This document shows, one piece after another, positions 41,230-50,645 of a stretch of 58,250 nt of DNA; the stretch's first letter is position 1; each line of letters opens with the position of its first letter. Source of the DNA: Bacteroidales bacterium (GTDB taxonomy: Bacteria > Bacteroidota > Bacteroidia > Bacteroidales > UBA932). The stretch spans positions 1 to 58,250 of the forward strand of contig JAQUBZ010000015.1 in the NCBI GenBank assembly GCA_028686425.1. The letters are read 5' to 3'. The translations under genes were made by a program, and so were the position numbers. The notes below the pieces were generated by a model. The model made no database searches. It saw only the letters and a list, made by a program, of their open reading frames with translations, and was not told where the DNA came from.

Positions 41230-42474
41230 TTACTCTTCAAATTCCGATTTTAGTATTTTTTGTACTTCGACAACTGTTTCTTCTTCAAGATCTGCTCGCT
41301 GTACTATCTCATCAACAGGCAGAGCAAGAACGCTTTTCGCAGTATCGCATCCTATAGCTTGTAAAGCTTCGATTACCCACGGCTCGATTTCATCGCTGAA
41401 ATCTTGCAACAAAACATCCTCATCTTCCTCAATTTCAGCCTCTTCAACATCTCTGTAAACTTCAATGTCATAACCTGCAAGCATACCTGCAAGCTTGATA
41501 TTGCTACCGCCTTTACCTATGGCAAGAGATACTTCCGAAGGTTTAAGATAGACATCAATGACCTTGCTGTCTTCGTTAATCTTCATGGAAGAAATTTTGG
41601 CAGGACTGAGTGCTCTCTGAATAAGCAATTGTGTATTGCTTGTCCAGTTGATGATATCGATATTTTCATTTCTCAGTTCGCGTACGATACCATGAATACG
41701 TGACCCTTTGACACCTACGCAGGCTCCCACAGGGTCAATGCGTTCGTCGTAAGACTCTACAGCCACTTTCGCTCTTTCTCCCGGCATCCTGACAACCTTC
41801 TTTATGGTGATAAGACCATCAAATATTTCAGGAACTTCCTGTTCAAACAATCTTTCCAAAAATACCGTAGATGTACGCGACAAAGTAATGATAGGGGTGT
41901 TATTCCTCATTTCGACATTGGAAATCACAGCTTTCACGGTATCTGCCTTTCTGAATCTGTCTGCAGGAATCTGCTCAGTCTTGGGCAATACAAGTTCGTT
42001 GCCATCTTCGTCCATGACGAGAATCTCTTTTTTCCATGTCTGATATACCTCTCCGACAAGAATTTCACCAATCTTTTCGCGATATTTATTGAAAAGATTA
42101 GCCTTTTCTATATCCATGATGCGGCTTGAAAGATTTTGTCTCAAATTGAGAATACCTCTCCTCCCGAAACTTGCAAGTTTGACCTCTTCCGGAAATTCCT
42201 CCCCGATTTCATACGAATCATCGATTTTCTTCACTTCCTCAAGAGAAATCTGCTTATTCGGGTCTTCAACTGTTTCTACAACGGATCTGTTTCTCCAAAT
42301 TTCAAAATCTCCCTTGTCAATATTGATGATGATATCAAAATTGTCGGCATCTCCGTACATCCTTGCCAATTGTGTCCGGAAAATATCTTCCAATACGCTC
42401 ATCATTGTCGGCCTGTCAATGTTTTTAAGCTCTTTAAACTCAGCGAATGTGCTGATTAGGTTTAAACCTTCCAT
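41230..42474 (-). CDS. nusA: Transcription elongation/termination factor NusA
   Basis: 414 residues. The N-terminal domain (NLISTFAEFKELKNIDRPTMMSVLEDIF) binds RNA polymerase; an S1 domain (EKIGEILVGEVYQTWKKEILV) and two KH domains follow (GACVGVKGSRIHGIVRELRNENIDII and VSLAIGKGGSNIKLAGMLAGYDIEVY, each with a GxxG loop). The C terminus has one short helix-hairpin region (ALQAIGCDTAKSVLALPVDEI), shorter than the repeated acidic domains of E. coli NusA. It controls pausing, termination and antitermination. Central gene of the rimP-nusA-infB operon. Confidence 0.97.
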   Translation of the reverse strand: MEGLNLISTFAEFKELKNIDRPTMMSVLEDIFRTQLARMYGDADNFDIIINIDKGDFEIWRNRSVVETVEDPNKQISLEEVKKIDDSYEIGEEFPEEVKLASFGRRGILNLRQNLSSRIMDIEKANLFNKYREKIGEILVGEVYQTWKKEILVMDEDGNELVLPKTEQIPADRFRKADTVKAVISNVEMRNNTPIITLSRTSTVFLERLFEQEVPEIFDGLITIKKVVRMPGERAKVAVESYDERIDPVGACVGVKGSRIHGIVRELRNENIDIINWTSNTQLLIQRALSPAKISSMKINEDSKVIDVYLKPSEVSLAIGKGGSNIKLAGMLAGYDIEVYRDVEEAEIEEDEDVLLQDFSDEIEPWVIEALQAIGCDTAKSVLALPVDEIVQRADLEEETVVEVQKILKSEFEE

Positions 42475-42494
42475 TTTTAAGTTTAATTATTTTG

Positions 42495-42968
42495 TTATTT
42501 GTTAAATCTGATTACCGGTTTTGTCGATTTCAACTCTTTCAAGTCGAATGTTTCGACAACCTCTTTTGTCGCCTTCTTTTTCTGCCCTTCAACTTTCTCC
42601 GACTTGTTGTAAGTAAGAGATATTGATTCAGGGGTTACGGAAGAAAGGATTCCCTTTATTCTTGAGCCGTTGCCGAGAGTTACCTCGACCTCTTTACCCT
42701 CAAATTTCAGGTATTGTTTCAACACCTTGAATGGGGAAGTCAGACCTGCGGAACCGACTGTAAGCGAGTAGTCATCCTTGTCTCTGTCAAGTCTGGCTTC
42801 CATGTATTTACTCAAGTTGACACAATCGTCAAGACTTACACAGCCGTCTTCCGATTCTATTGTGACATCGATGTTGTTATCTTTGTCAATGACGGTATCG
42901 ACAAGGAACAATTCCTTATCGTGCAGGTATTCGGCAATGATGCCGATTATGTTATCTTTCTCTATCAT
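42495..42968 (-). CDS. rimP: Ribosome maturation factor RimP
   Basis: 157 residues. The N-terminal alpha/beta domain shows ELFLVDTVIDKDNNIDVTIESEDGCVSLDDCVNLSKYMEARLD and the GSAGLTSPFKVLKQYLKFEGKEVEV segment that leads to the Sm-like C-terminal domain (VTLGNGSRIKGILSSVTPESISL). RimP helps assemble the 30S subunit. First gene of the operon; 20 bp separate it from nusA. The leader between promoter (43030-43060) and ATG contains a strong hairpin. Confidence 0.93.
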   Translation of the reverse strand: MIEKDNIIGIIAEYLHDKELFLVDTVIDKDNNIDVTIESEDGCVSLDDCVNLSKYMEARLDRDKDDYSLTVGSAGLTSPFKVLKQYLKFEGKEVEVTLGNGSRIKGILSSVTPESISLTYNKSEKVEGQKKKATKEVVETFDLKELKSTKPVIRFNK

Positions 42969-42988
42969 AGCGTTGATTTATATAAAAC

Positions 42989-43008
42989 AAGGGGACTTCC
43001 GTCCCCTT
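42989..43008 (-). promoter_or_regulatory. Hairpin in the rimP-nusA-infB leader (possible attenuator)
   Basis: AAGGGGAC and GTCCCCTT form a perfect 8-bp stem. On the minus-strand RNA the loop is GGAA (a GNRA tetraloop) and the stem is followed by GTTTTATAT, then the start codon 20 nt downstream. It could act as an attenuator, a stabiliser or a protein site. Confidence 0.55.
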
Positions 43009-43029
43009 ATCTTCCCTTTCTATCTCCTG

Positions 43030-43060
43030 CAAAGGTAGTAATTATGAGTATAATAACAAA
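43030..43060 (-). promoter_or_regulatory. Bacteroidetes-type promoter for rimP-nusA-infB
   Basis: The minus strand reads TACCTTTG (43037-43030) with TTTG (43060-43057) 19 bp upstream, one of the best matches in the window. The leader is about 55 nt. Confidence 0.65.
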
Positions 43061-43132
43061 TTTAAATCACTTTTTTATCAATATTAATTACATTTTTGTA
43101 CTTTTTTGGCATATTTTGTGAGAACAAGTACG

Positions 43133-43140
43133 TATTTTTG
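43133..43140 (+). promoter_or_regulatory. -7 promoter element for lpxD
   Basis: TATTTTTG, followed by C, matches TAnnTTTG and lies 36 bp before the ATG. TTTG at 43105-43108 is 24 bp upstream, slightly far. Confidence 0.45.
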
Positions 43141-43176
43141 CAGAATAAATAAATTTCTTTGTCGATTAATTAAAGT

Positions 43177-44166
43177 ATGGAAATAACAGCGCAATCTATT
43201 GCGGATTTTTTGCATGGAACAGTAGTGGGAGATGCCAATGCAAGAGTATCTTCCGCCGCACGTATTGAACAGGGCAGGCCCGGTACTATATGCTTTTTTG
43301 CAAATCCTAAATATGAACATTATGTCTATGACAATAAGGCAAGTATAATCCTTGTCAATAATACATTTGAACCTAAACAACCTGTCTCGGCCACCATGAT
43401 CAAAGTGGAAAATGCATACGAAGCCGTAGCCTCTCTGCTTGAATACATATCATCTCTTAAAAAGAGCACGAAAAGGGGAAACAGATGGCTTGTATGCAGA
43501 CCTTTATCATCTTCAATAGGGAAGGGAACCAACATCGGCAGGCAGGTGATTATCGGCAAACATGTCAAGATCGGAAAATATTGCAGAATATATCCGCAAG
43601 TTTATCTTGGAGATAACGTGAAGGTAGGATCAAATGTAATTATCTACCCCGGTGTGAGAATTTATCACGATTGTGTGATTGGTGATAATTGCATTTTGCA
43701 GGCCAATTGCGTAATCGGTGCGGATGGATTCGGTTTTGCTCCGAGAGAGGATGGAAGCTATAAAAAAATCCCGCAGACAGGAAATGTGGTGTTGGAAGAT
43801 GACGTTGAAGTTGGGGCCAATACTACAGTGGATAGAGCCACAATGGGCTCAACCATTGTGCACAAAGGGGTTAAACTCGATAATTTATGCCAGGTCGCCC
43901 ATAACGTGGAAATAGGGGACAATACAGTCATGGCCGCACTTTCAGGATTGGCAGGTTCTGCCAAGATAGGAAAACAATGTATTATCGGAGGGCAGAGTGG
44001 CATAGTCGGGCATATCACTGTGGCAGACCATACTACCATAGCTGCAAGAACAGGAGTTATCGGAAATGTCAGAAAAGAGGGTGAGATACTTCTGGGGTAC
44101 CCTGCTATCGATCATAAAGAATACATGAAGGCCTACGCTATTTTCAAATCAAATGCAAAAAAATGA
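43177..44166 (+). CDS. lpxD: UDP-3-O-acylglucosamine N-acyltransferase
   Basis: 329 residues. An N-terminal uridine-binding domain ([50 protein letters not shown]) precedes a left-handed beta helix built of hexapeptide repeats (about 110-310: [37 protein letters not shown]...). The catalytic histidine is in [13 protein letters not shown]. LpxD adds the amide-linked 3-hydroxy fatty acid in lipid A synthesis. Its stop overlaps the lpxC start by 4 bp, making the first step of a tight lpxD-lpxC-lpxA-wbqC operon. Confidence 0.96.
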   Translation: MEITAQSIADFLHGTVVGDANARVSSAARIEQGRPGTICFFANPKYEHYVYDNKASIILVNNTFEPKQPVSATMIKVENAYEAVASLLEYISSLKKSTKRGNRWLVCRPLSSSIGKGTNIGRQVIIGKHVKIGKYCRIYPQVYLGDNVKVGSNVIIYPGVRIYHDCVIGDNCILQANCVIGADGFGFAPREDGSYKKIPQTGNVVLEDDVEVGANTTVDRATMGSTIVHKGVKLDNLCQVAHNVEIGDNTVMAALSGLAGSAKIGKQCIIGGQSGIVGHITVADHTTIAARTGVIGNVRKEGEILLGYPAIDHKEYMKAYAIFKSNAKK

Positions 44167-45077
44167 ATCAACATACTTTAAACCAATCATATACATTTAA
44201 AGGAAAAGGACTTCATACCGGAGCGGAAGTTCAAATGACCATCCTTCCTGCTCCTGAAAATCATGGTATAGTATTTCAGAGAACAGATTTGGGCAGAGAG
44301 ATATTTGTAGAAGCAGTTTCCACAAATATTGCACGTACGGCAAGAAGTACCTCTCTTGAAAAAAACGGGGCGGAAGTAATCACTACGGAACACCTCCTTG
44401 CGGCCATGTCAGGCTTGGGAATAGATAATGCCTTAATCCGGCTGAATTCCGCCGAGCTGCCTATTTTGGACGGCAGTTCAAGATTATATGTTGATGCCTT
44501 CCTCGCCGATGGACTACATCGGCAGAGTGTTGAACGTAAGTATTATACAATAGACAAACCATTCCATTATAAGGACGAAAAGAGTGGATCGGAACTGATA
44601 ATCGAGCCGTCTGATGAGTTGAAAATATGTGTTGAGATTGATTATAATTCGAGAGTGCTCGGATTACAACGTGCCGAATATGATTCTTCAGTCGATTTTG
44701 CAAAAGAGATAGCTCCGTCACGTACTTTCTGTTTTTTCCACGAATTGGAATTTCTGCTTAACAACAATCTTATTAAAGGCGGAGATATGGACAATGCAAT
44801 TGTGATTGTCGAGCATGAGGTTTCAGAAGATGTTCTGAACAGAATGAAAGTAATATTTAATGTAGATAATCTCGAAAGAGTTCCGGAAGGCTATTTGAAT
44901 AATCTCAAGTTGCATTTTCCAAATGAATGTGCTCGTCACAAGCTTCTCGATTTAATAGGAGACTTTGCACTTTTGGGAAAACCGATAAAAGCAAATATAT
45001 TTGCAAAAAAATCGGGGCATAATATAAATACTACCGTAGTTAAAACGTTAATATCGCAATCTATCTTAAATATATGA
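44163..45077 (+). CDS. lpxC: UDP-3-O-acyl-N-acetylglucosamine deacetylase, not fused to FabZ
   Basis: 304 residues, one complete LpxC. Zinc ligands are H77 in TTEHLLAAM and the His and Asp of [32 protein letters not shown] and LPILDGSS are the other family motifs, and the late [11 protein letters not shown] holds the general-acid His region. LpxC removes the acetyl group in the committed step of lipid A synthesis. In most Bacteroidetes the lpxC gene encodes an LpxC-FabZ fusion of about 460 residues; here the protein ends right after the LpxC domain and lpxA starts 4 bp before its stop. A separate fabZ must exist elsewhere. Confidence 0.95.
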   Translation: MNQHTLNQSYTFKGKGLHTGAEVQMTILPAPENHGIVFQRTDLGREIFVEAVSTNIARTARSTSLEKNGAEVITTEHLLAAMSGLGIDNALIRLNSAELPILDGSSRLYVDAFLADGLHRQSVERKYYTIDKPFHYKDEKSGSELIIEPSDELKICVEIDYNSRVLGLQRAEYDSSVDFAKEIAPSRTFCFFHELEFLLNNNLIKGGDMDNAIVIVEHEVSEDVLNRMKVIFNVDNLERVPEGYLNNLKLHFPNECARHKLLDLIGDFALLGKPIKANIFAKKSGHNINTTVVKTLISQSILNI

Positions 45078-45853
45078 TAAACATAGCAGTACACCCAAAG
45101 GCAAAAATCGCAGAAAACGTAGTAATCGAACCATTTACCTACATTTCCGAACATGTGGAGATAGGAGAGGGGACATGGATTGGTCCCAATGTGACCATAT
45201 TCGATTATGTAAGAATAGGCAAAAATTGTAAAATATTTCCCGGTGCGGTCCTTGGAGCTGTTCCGCAGGATTTGAAATTTGCCGGAGAGGAAACATACGT
45301 GGAAATAGGAGACAATACTACAATAAGGGAGTGTGTTACAATCAACAGAGGCACCGCCGCAAGCGGCAAATATAAAACTGTAGTAGGAAGTAACTGTCTC
45401 ATAATGTCTTACGTACATATCGCACACGATTGCAGAGTGTCTGACAATTGCGTCTTTTCAAGTTATGCGGCTATTGCGGGTGAAACAGATGTAGATGAGT
45501 GGGCAATACTCGGAGGAGGGGCGTTGGTTCATCAGTTTACACATATTGGTGCACATTCAATGTTGGGTGGTGGCAGTGCAACATCCAAGGATATTCCGCC
45601 ATACATTCTTTCTGCACGAAATCCTGCTTCTTATGAGGGTATCAATATTGTGGGATTGCGCAGACGCGGTTTTTCAAATACCGACATAGAAGAGATTCAT
45701 AATATCTACAGAATATTGATGGAGAGCAATCTTATGGTTACCGAAGCTTGTAACCAAATCAGGGAACAACTACCGGAGAGCAGACATAAACAAGTCATTC
45801 TTGATTTTATAGCCAATTCCAAACGCGGCATTATCAAAAAAGATTCTAAATGA
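45074..45853 (+). CDS. lpxA: UDP-N-acetylglucosamine acyltransferase
   Basis: 259 residues. A left-handed beta helix starts at once (HPKAKIAENVVIEPFTYISEHVEIGEGTWIGPNVTIFDYVRIG), with the catalytic His in SYVHIAHDCRVSDN and the conserved GHSMLGGGSAT-like segment (IGAHSMLGGGSATSKDIPPYI). The C-terminal helical part is RRRGFSNTDIEEIHNIYRIL. LpxA adds the first 3-hydroxy acyl chain to UDP-GlcNAc. Start overlaps lpxC by 4 bp, and its stop overlaps the wbqC start by 4 bp, so the whole set is translated from one mRNA. Confidence 0.96.
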   Translation: MINIAVHPKAKIAENVVIEPFTYISEHVEIGEGTWIGPNVTIFDYVRIGKNCKIFPGAVLGAVPQDLKFAGEETYVEIGDNTTIRECVTINRGTAASGKYKTVVGSNCLIMSYVHIAHDCRVSDNCVFSSYAAIAGETDVDEWAILGGGALVHQFTHIGAHSMLGGGSATSKDIPPYILSARNPASYEGINIVGLRRRGFSNTDIEEIHNIYRILMESNLMVTEACNQIREQLPESRHKQVILDFIANSKRGIIKKDSK

Positions 45854-46479
45854 GTTGTTTTGATCGGATAACACTGACCACAGCTTATTTTCCACCGATT
45901 GAATACTTTTTTGCAATAGCCAACAGCAATGAAGTATTTATCGAACAGTCGGAGTATTATCAGAAGCAGTCTTATCGGAATCGCTGTTATATATATGCTA
46001 CGGACGGGAAAGACTTTCTGAATATCCCCATGTCGAGAGATGTGACACACAAATTGCCAATCAGGGAGATAAAGATTGACTACACAAAACCTTGGCTGCT
46101 ACAGCACGAAAGAGCGATAGTGTCTGCCTATCAGTCGTCTCCCTTTTTCGAATATTACAGAGACGACTTGTTCCCCATACTTGAAAGAAAAGAGACTTAT
46201 CTGTTTGATTTGAATTGCCTTTTGCTGGAAAAACTGCTCTGCCTTGTCGGATTGAAAACCCGCATACAATATACAGATACTTTTATACCAATCTCTGAAA
46301 ATGGGGATTTGAGAGAGGTGATTCAACCAAAGTACAGGGGAGACAATCTCCTGCATCAATACAAAAAAGAGAAGACCTATTATCAAGTCTTCTCTAATAG
46401 ATACGGTTTTATTAATAATTTATCAATTCTGGACCTTCTCTCAAACGAAGGACCCAATTCGATCTCTTTTCTTCTTTAA
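45850..46479 (+). CDS. WbqC-family protein
   Basis: 209 residues. TTAYFPPIEYFFAIANSNEVFIEQSEYYQKQSYRNRCYIYATDGKDFLNIPM is the WbqC signature at the N terminus, with the conserved Tyr-Phe-Pro, Gln-x-x-x-Asn-Arg and the strand before Pro; DYTKPWLLQHERAIVSAYQSSPFFEYY follows. WbqC-like proteins occur in O-antigen and amino-sugar loci and as core genes of Bacteroidetes, and may transfer acyl or amino-acyl groups, which is unproven. Translational coupling to lpxA links it to lipid A or to envelope glycans. It converges on the FadL-like gene with a 4-bp overlap. Confidence 0.88.
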   Translation: MSCFDRITLTTAYFPPIEYFFAIANSNEVFIEQSEYYQKQSYRNRCYIYATDGKDFLNIPMSRDVTHKLPIREIKIDYTKPWLLQHERAIVSAYQSSPFFEYYRDDLFPILERKETYLFDLNCLLLEKLLCLVGLKTRIQYTDTFIPISENGDLREVIQPKYRGDNLLHQYKKEKTYYQVFSNRYGFINNLSILDLLSNEGPNSISFLL

Positions 46480-48008
46480 AACTTAATCCCGAGAGTTATA
46501 ACGAATTTGTTGTTGCGGTAAGTATAATCTCCTGTCGGAGCAGCTATTCCGTCATAATCGCCATATAGGCTGAATGACTCGGAATTGTTGAGCATTCTCT
46601 GGTAAGCTATATCAAGATTGGTCTTGCCTCTATATCCGAGTTTGAATCCCAAGCCTCCTGTTACATAACGTATTGCCGGATAATTATCTCCCGGAGTTCC
46701 ATAATGATTGTAGCCTCCGCGAATAGATAAAGAGTGCAAAATATTGATTTCGGCACCCAATCTGAAAATATCGGAACTGATGAAATTACGTCTGATCTGA
46801 TCATTTACATCACTGAAAGGGACCTTATTGCCATTGGCGTCAGCCATTTTGATGGTGGAATAATCTACATTTTCATAGTCTGCACTGATGAGTGCAACTT
46901 TTCCAATCGTATAAGCGGCCCCTACACTCCACCTCATAGGTGTTGTGATACGGTAGTCATATACTCCGGTAGGTGAATATTTTGTATAAGAGTTGTTATT
47001 GCTGAAGCTTGACTCCATACCCAACTGCCAATTGTCCGACATTTCATACCAAGTAGGAGTCGTGAAAGTTGCGCCAATCCTCAATCCTGCAACAGGGTTG
47101 GCTATGACACCGAATTTCATGCTGAATCCTGTACCTGTGGATGTCTGCCAATATGGAGATCTGAAATGAACAAATCCGTCCTGAAAATCGCTTGTTCGTT
47201 CTGCTGTTTCCGAATAATACTCTTCGGATTCGTAATAAAGACTTGCAATATTGAGATTTACTCCAAAATAGACGACATCCGAAATATTTCCTCCGAAGTT
47301 GAAAGTAAATTCCTGAACACCTCCGGTGGTCTTTTTGTAATAGTCCTGATTGAGGGGACCTCCTACTTCAATATCATTTCCATAAATATTTTCAGTCGAA
47401 CCCAGATATTGATCTTTTGTTCCCGGAACATTGGCTATCAAATATGTGTTCCATGCCAATATTTCCCCCCAATACAAGTCATTATTCTCGTAAGGGTCAT
47501 ATCCGCTTGATGATTCAAGGTCTGCAGAGTTGATTCCCTTCAACCCTGAAGCGATGTTTCCGAGCTTGCTTGAGGCCGAAGTAGTACCATTTGCCCTCAT
47601 GATAGTATTGAAACTGTTGGTTCTGTTGAGAGTCACACCTATGTTATAATTGAGCAATCCTCTATAATTGCCGGTGTCGAAACTGCCTACATAACCGAGG
47701 TTGGAGAGTGCAAGTCTGGTGGCTGCCTCTTTGCTGTTCACACCAAGATAGTCGGTAACTCCGCGACTTGAAATAAACGATGGAGAGACAGTCAGTTGAG
47801 AATATCTGAACACTCCGCTGCTCGCAGGATTGATGGTGATTGCCCCTATATCTCCCCCCAATGCGGTAAAGGCATTGCCCAATGCCATTGTTCTGGCTGT
47901 TCCCTCGTAATGATTGGTTGAGTACAACAATCCTTCCGCTGCACCCTGAGCAAAAGCGCCGAGAGAAAACAACAAAGTGAATAAGAGTGTACTATAAAAT
48001 TTTTTCAT
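46476..48008 (-). CDS. Outer-membrane beta-barrel protein, FadL/OmpP1-like
   Basis: 510 residues with a signal peptide (KKFYSTLLFTLLFSLGAFAQ). GTARTMALGNAFTALGGDIGAITINPASSGVFRYSQLTVSPSF is the plug-like N terminus of the FadL/OmpP1 group, seen also in PorV-type proteins. Many alternating strands follow, and the protein ends in FVITLGIKF, a terminal aromatic as expected for a BAM substrate. FadL proteins take up hydrophobic molecules; the ligand here is unknown. It lies 46 bp downstream of the Tyr-rich lipoprotein gene on the same strand and may share its promoter. Confidence 0.85.
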   Translation of the reverse strand: MKKFYSTLLFTLLFSLGAFAQGAAEGLLYSTNHYEGTARTMALGNAFTALGGDIGAITINPASSGVFRYSQLTVSPSFISSRGVTDYLGVNSKEAATRLALSNLGYVGSFDTGNYRGLLNYNIGVTLNRTNSFNTIMRANGTTSASSKLGNIASGLKGINSADLESSSGYDPYENNDLYWGEILAWNTYLIANVPGTKDQYLGSTENIYGNDIEVGGPLNQDYYKKTTGGVQEFTFNFGGNISDVVYFGVNLNIASLYYESEEYYSETAERTSDFQDGFVHFRSPYWQTSTGTGFSMKFGVIANPVAGLRIGATFTTPTWYEMSDNWQLGMESSFSNNNSYTKYSPTGVYDYRITTPMRWSVGAAYTIGKVALISADYENVDYSTIKMADANGNKVPFSDVNDQIRRNFISSDIFRLGAEINILHSLSIRGGYNHYGTPGDNYPAIRYVTGGLGFKLGYRGKTNLDIAYQRMLNNSESFSLYGDYDGIAAPTGDYTYRNNKFVITLGIKF

Positions 48009-48054
48009 CTTTAATCTTTTAATTATTAATCATTTAAATCACGATAAATTACAA

Positions 48055-49065
48055 TTATCTTCTTCCGCCGGTTCCGCCGTTGCCTGAACGTGAAGAACCG
48101 CTTGAGCTTGAACTGCTTCCGCTATAACCGGAATTGCCGCTGTAGCTTGAACTTCTGTTGTAGCTTGAGCTGTTGTTGTAACTTGAGTTGCTGCTATTGT
48201 TTCTGTTGCTCGAGTTGCTGCTTCTTGTGTAAGAGCTGTTATTGTTGCTGCTTCTGCTACTTCTTGTATAAGTACCGGAGTTTCCGTTATTGCGTGAAGT
48301 GGATGAATTGTTGATATTCACGGCTTTACTATTGTTTGCAGTGGTGCGGCGATATATTGTTCCGGTGGTACCTGCCGACGAGTTTGAAGTGCGTCTGCCG
48401 GTATATGCACCGTTGTTGACGTAACTTGAGTTGAGGTCATCTCTCCTTATTGTACCGATTGTACGTTTCTGGTAGCTTGAGCCCTGACCTTCATTACGTC
48501 TGCCGTAAACGATGTTGTCGGTGTAGTAAGTGCCACCGTGTCCCGGATGATAATGTCCCGGATAGCAGTATCCCGGATACCACCCCGGATGATACCATCC
48601 GTAATAGCCACCCCATCCGTAATACCAAGGATCATAGTAGCCGTAATAACCCCCATACCACGGATTGTCCCATCCGTAATACCACGAATTGTAGGCATAC
48701 CCGTAATAAGGATACCTATAAGAACCCCACCACGGATTGTACCACGGTGAGTACCAATTACCATAATCTATATAGAAAGAGTAAGTCGGATTGTCAAACT
48801 TCCTCAGACGATCTTCGTAAGATTCATTATCTGTCAAGACGTAAGTGTTTCCGTCAGAATCTGCGACAATATATGACTTTTCAGCTTCCTGTTCCAAATT
48901 ATGTAGCTCCCGATTGGCTGCTATCATTTCAGCCCTCGATTCAGAAGTCGGTCTATAATAAATACCATCGTCATAGTTTGCAGACGAATAGTAACTTGTG
49001 GTACCACAAGAGCTTATAGCCATCGACCCTGCTATTAGAAGAAGACATAAGACTTTGTTTTTCAT
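48055..49065 (-). CDS. Low-complexity Tyr/Trp/Gly- and Ser/Asn-rich lipoprotein
   Basis: 336 residues. A signal peptide ends in the lipobox MAISSC (Cys20). Residues about 40-85 are an ordinary charged segment ([19 protein letters not shown]). Residues about 95-185 are extreme in Tyr, Trp, Gly and Pro (for example [20 protein letters not shown] and GHYHPGHGG), and the last 130 are Ser/Asn/Arg/Gly repeats ([20 protein letters not shown]). No enzyme motif is present. Similar lipoproteins occur in Bacteroides, with no known role; the His-rich end of the aromatic block could bind metal. Mutational slippage may drive the repeats, so alleles may vary in length. Own promoter at 49118-49147. Confidence 0.8.
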   Translation of the reverse strand: MKNKVLCLLLIAGSMAISSCGTTSYYSSANYDDGIYYRPTSESRAEMIAANRELHNLEQEAEKSYIVADSDGNTYVLTDNESYEDRLRKFDNPTYSFYIDYGNWYSPWYNPWWGSYRYPYYGYAYNSWYYGWDNPWYGGYYGYYDPWYYGWGGYYGWYHPGWYPGYCYPGHYHPGHGGTYYTDNIVYGRRNEGQGSSYQKRTIGTIRRDDLNSSYVNNGAYTGRRTSNSSAGTTGTIYRRTTANNSKAVNINNSSTSRNNGNSGTYTRSSRSSNNNSSYTRSSNSSNRNNSSNSSYNNSSSYNRSSSYSGNSGYSGSSSSSSGSSRSGNGGTGGRR

Positions 49066-49093
49066 TTTTACCTCCTGTGTTAGTTAATTTTTG

Positions 49094-49101
49094 TATTTTT
49101 G
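49094..49101 (+). promoter_or_regulatory. -7 promoter element for proS
   Basis: TATTTTTG matches TAnnTTTG; mRNA would start near 49107, after the in-frame GTG at 49077, supporting translation from 49155. Confidence 0.45.
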
Positions 49102-49117
49102 CAACGCAATTTATTAG

Positions 49118-49147
49118 CAAATATATCAATTTTTATACCAAATACAA
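49118..49147 (-). promoter_or_regulatory. Bacteroidetes-type promoter for the Tyr-rich lipoprotein gene
   Basis: The minus strand reads TATATTTG (49125-49118) with TTG (49147-49145) 19 bp upstream. It overlaps the region downstream of the proS -7 element, so the divergent promoters interleave. Confidence 0.55.
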
Positions 49148-49154
49148 GATAAAA

Positions 49155-50633
49155 ATGGCAAAAGAGGTAACAAACAGAGAGGATAACTATTCTCAATGGT
49201 ACAACAATTTAGTAGTAAAGGCAGATTTGGCGGAAGCTTCCGCAGTCAGAGGATGTATGGTAATCAAGCCTTACGGATATGCAATCTGGGAAAAAATGCA
49301 TGAACAGCTCGATAAAATGTTTAAAGAGACAGGGCATGTCAACGCCTATTTTCCTCTTTTCATTCCAAAATCGTTTTTGAGCAGGGAAGCAGAACATGTC
49401 GAGGGGTTTGCAAAAGAGTGCGCCGTTGTGACACATCACAGACTTATGGTCAATCCGAATGGTGCGGGAGTTGTTGTAGATCCGGATGCCAGACTTGAGG
49501 AAGAGCTGATAGTCAGACCTACTTCCGAAACCATTATCTGGAACACCTATAAGAATTGGATTAAATCGTGGAGAGACCTTCCAATCCTTGTCAATCAGTG
49601 GGCAAATGTTGTAAGGTGGGAGATGCGTACCAGATTGTTTTTGCGTACCGCAGAGTTTTTGTGGCAGGAGGGGCACACTGCACATGCAACAAAAGAAGAA
49701 GCAATGGAAGAGGCTCAAAGGATGGTTGAAGTTTATGCCAAATTTGCTCGCGAATATATGTCCATGCCGGTAGTGGTCGGACACAAGAGCGAAACCGAAA
49801 GATTTGCGGGAGCTGTCGATACATTATGCATCGAAGCGTTGATGCAGGACGGAAAGGCGCTTCAGGCCGGAACTTCGCATTTTCTGGGACAGAATTTTGC
49901 AAAGGCTTTTGATGTACAATATGCCACAAAAGAGGGAAATCTCGAATATGTATGGGCCACTTCATGGGGCGTTTCCACACGTCTTATGGGGGCACTGATA
50001 ATGTCTCACAGTGATAACAACGGGCTTGTCCTTCCTCCTAAACTTGCTCCGATACATGTCGTGATGGTTCCGATTTTCAAGACAGATGAGGAAAGAAATC
50101 ATATTCTTGACAAAATGGCAGCCATGAAGCAAGATATGGAGCTCAGGGGGCTTTCTGTCAAGATTGACGACAGGGATAATTTGCGTCCGGGCTTCAAGTT
50201 TGCCGAATGGGAGCTGAAAGGTGTTCCCGTACGTATAGCAATAGGCCCTCGCGACCTTGAGGGTGGAGTGGTCGAATTGGCCCGTCGTGATACGATGACC
50301 AAAGAATCGGTCGCTCAGGAAGGATTGACTCAATACGTATTGGATTTGATGGACACCATCCAGAATAATATATATGACAAGGCATTTAAATTCAGGGAAG
50401 AAAATACATTTAAGGTGGATACATGGGAAGAATTTAAAGTAAAAATTGAAGAGGGCGGATTCCTGCTGTGCCATTGGGATGGAACTGCCGAAACTGAAGC
50501 CAAGATTAAAGAAGAGACAAAAGCCACTATAAGATGCATCCCTGTCGATACTGACGTTTGTGTAGAAGAGGGTAAATGTGTCTATTCCGGTAAACCTTCA
50601 CACAGAAGGGTGCTGTTTGCCAGATCTTACTAA
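49155..50633 (+). CDS. proS: Prolyl-tRNA synthetase, archaeal/eukaryotic-like type
   Basis: 492 residues from ATG at 49155 (a GTG at 49077 lies before the predicted transcription start). Class II motifs are visible: [36 protein letters not shown] (motif 1), [38 protein letters not shown] (motif 2), and [30 protein letters not shown] (motif 3). There is no large editing (INS) insertion; the C-terminal extension with [32 protein letters not shown] is the zinc-type end of the archaeal/eukaryotic ProS form, common in Bacteroidetes. It charges tRNA(Pro). Confidence 0.96.
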   Translation: MAKEVTNREDNYSQWYNNLVVKADLAEASAVRGCMVIKPYGYAIWEKMHEQLDKMFKETGHVNAYFPLFIPKSFLSREAEHVEGFAKECAVVTHHRLMVNPNGAGVVVDPDARLEEELIVRPTSETIIWNTYKNWIKSWRDLPILVNQWANVVRWEMRTRLFLRTAEFLWQEGHTAHATKEEAMEEAQRMVEVYAKFAREYMSMPVVVGHKSETERFAGAVDTLCIEALMQDGKALQAGTSHFLGQNFAKAFDVQYATKEGNLEYVWATSWGVSTRLMGALIMSHSDNNGLVLPPKLAPIHVVMVPIFKTDEERNHILDKMAAMKQDMELRGLSVKIDDRDNLRPGFKFAEWELKGVPVRIAIGPRDLEGGVVELARRDTMTKESVAQEGLTQYVLDLMDTIQNNIYDKAFKFREENTFKVDTWEEFKVKIEEGGFLLCHWDGTAETEAKIKEETKATIRCIPVDTDVCVEEGKCVYSGKPSHRRVLFARSY

Positions 50634-50645
50634 ACTTTATATATT

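Noticed and set aside
48090-48330. CRISPR-like or satellite repeats
   Set aside because: The repeats are irregular codon repeats for Ser, Asn, Arg and Tyr within one reading frame, without constant repeat and spacer lengths.
48450-49019. Long antisense open frame opposite the Tyr/Ser-rich lipoprotein gene
   Set aside because: It mirrors the low-complexity repeats of the true gene, has no family features, and the lipoprotein on the minus strand has signal peptide, lipobox and promoter.
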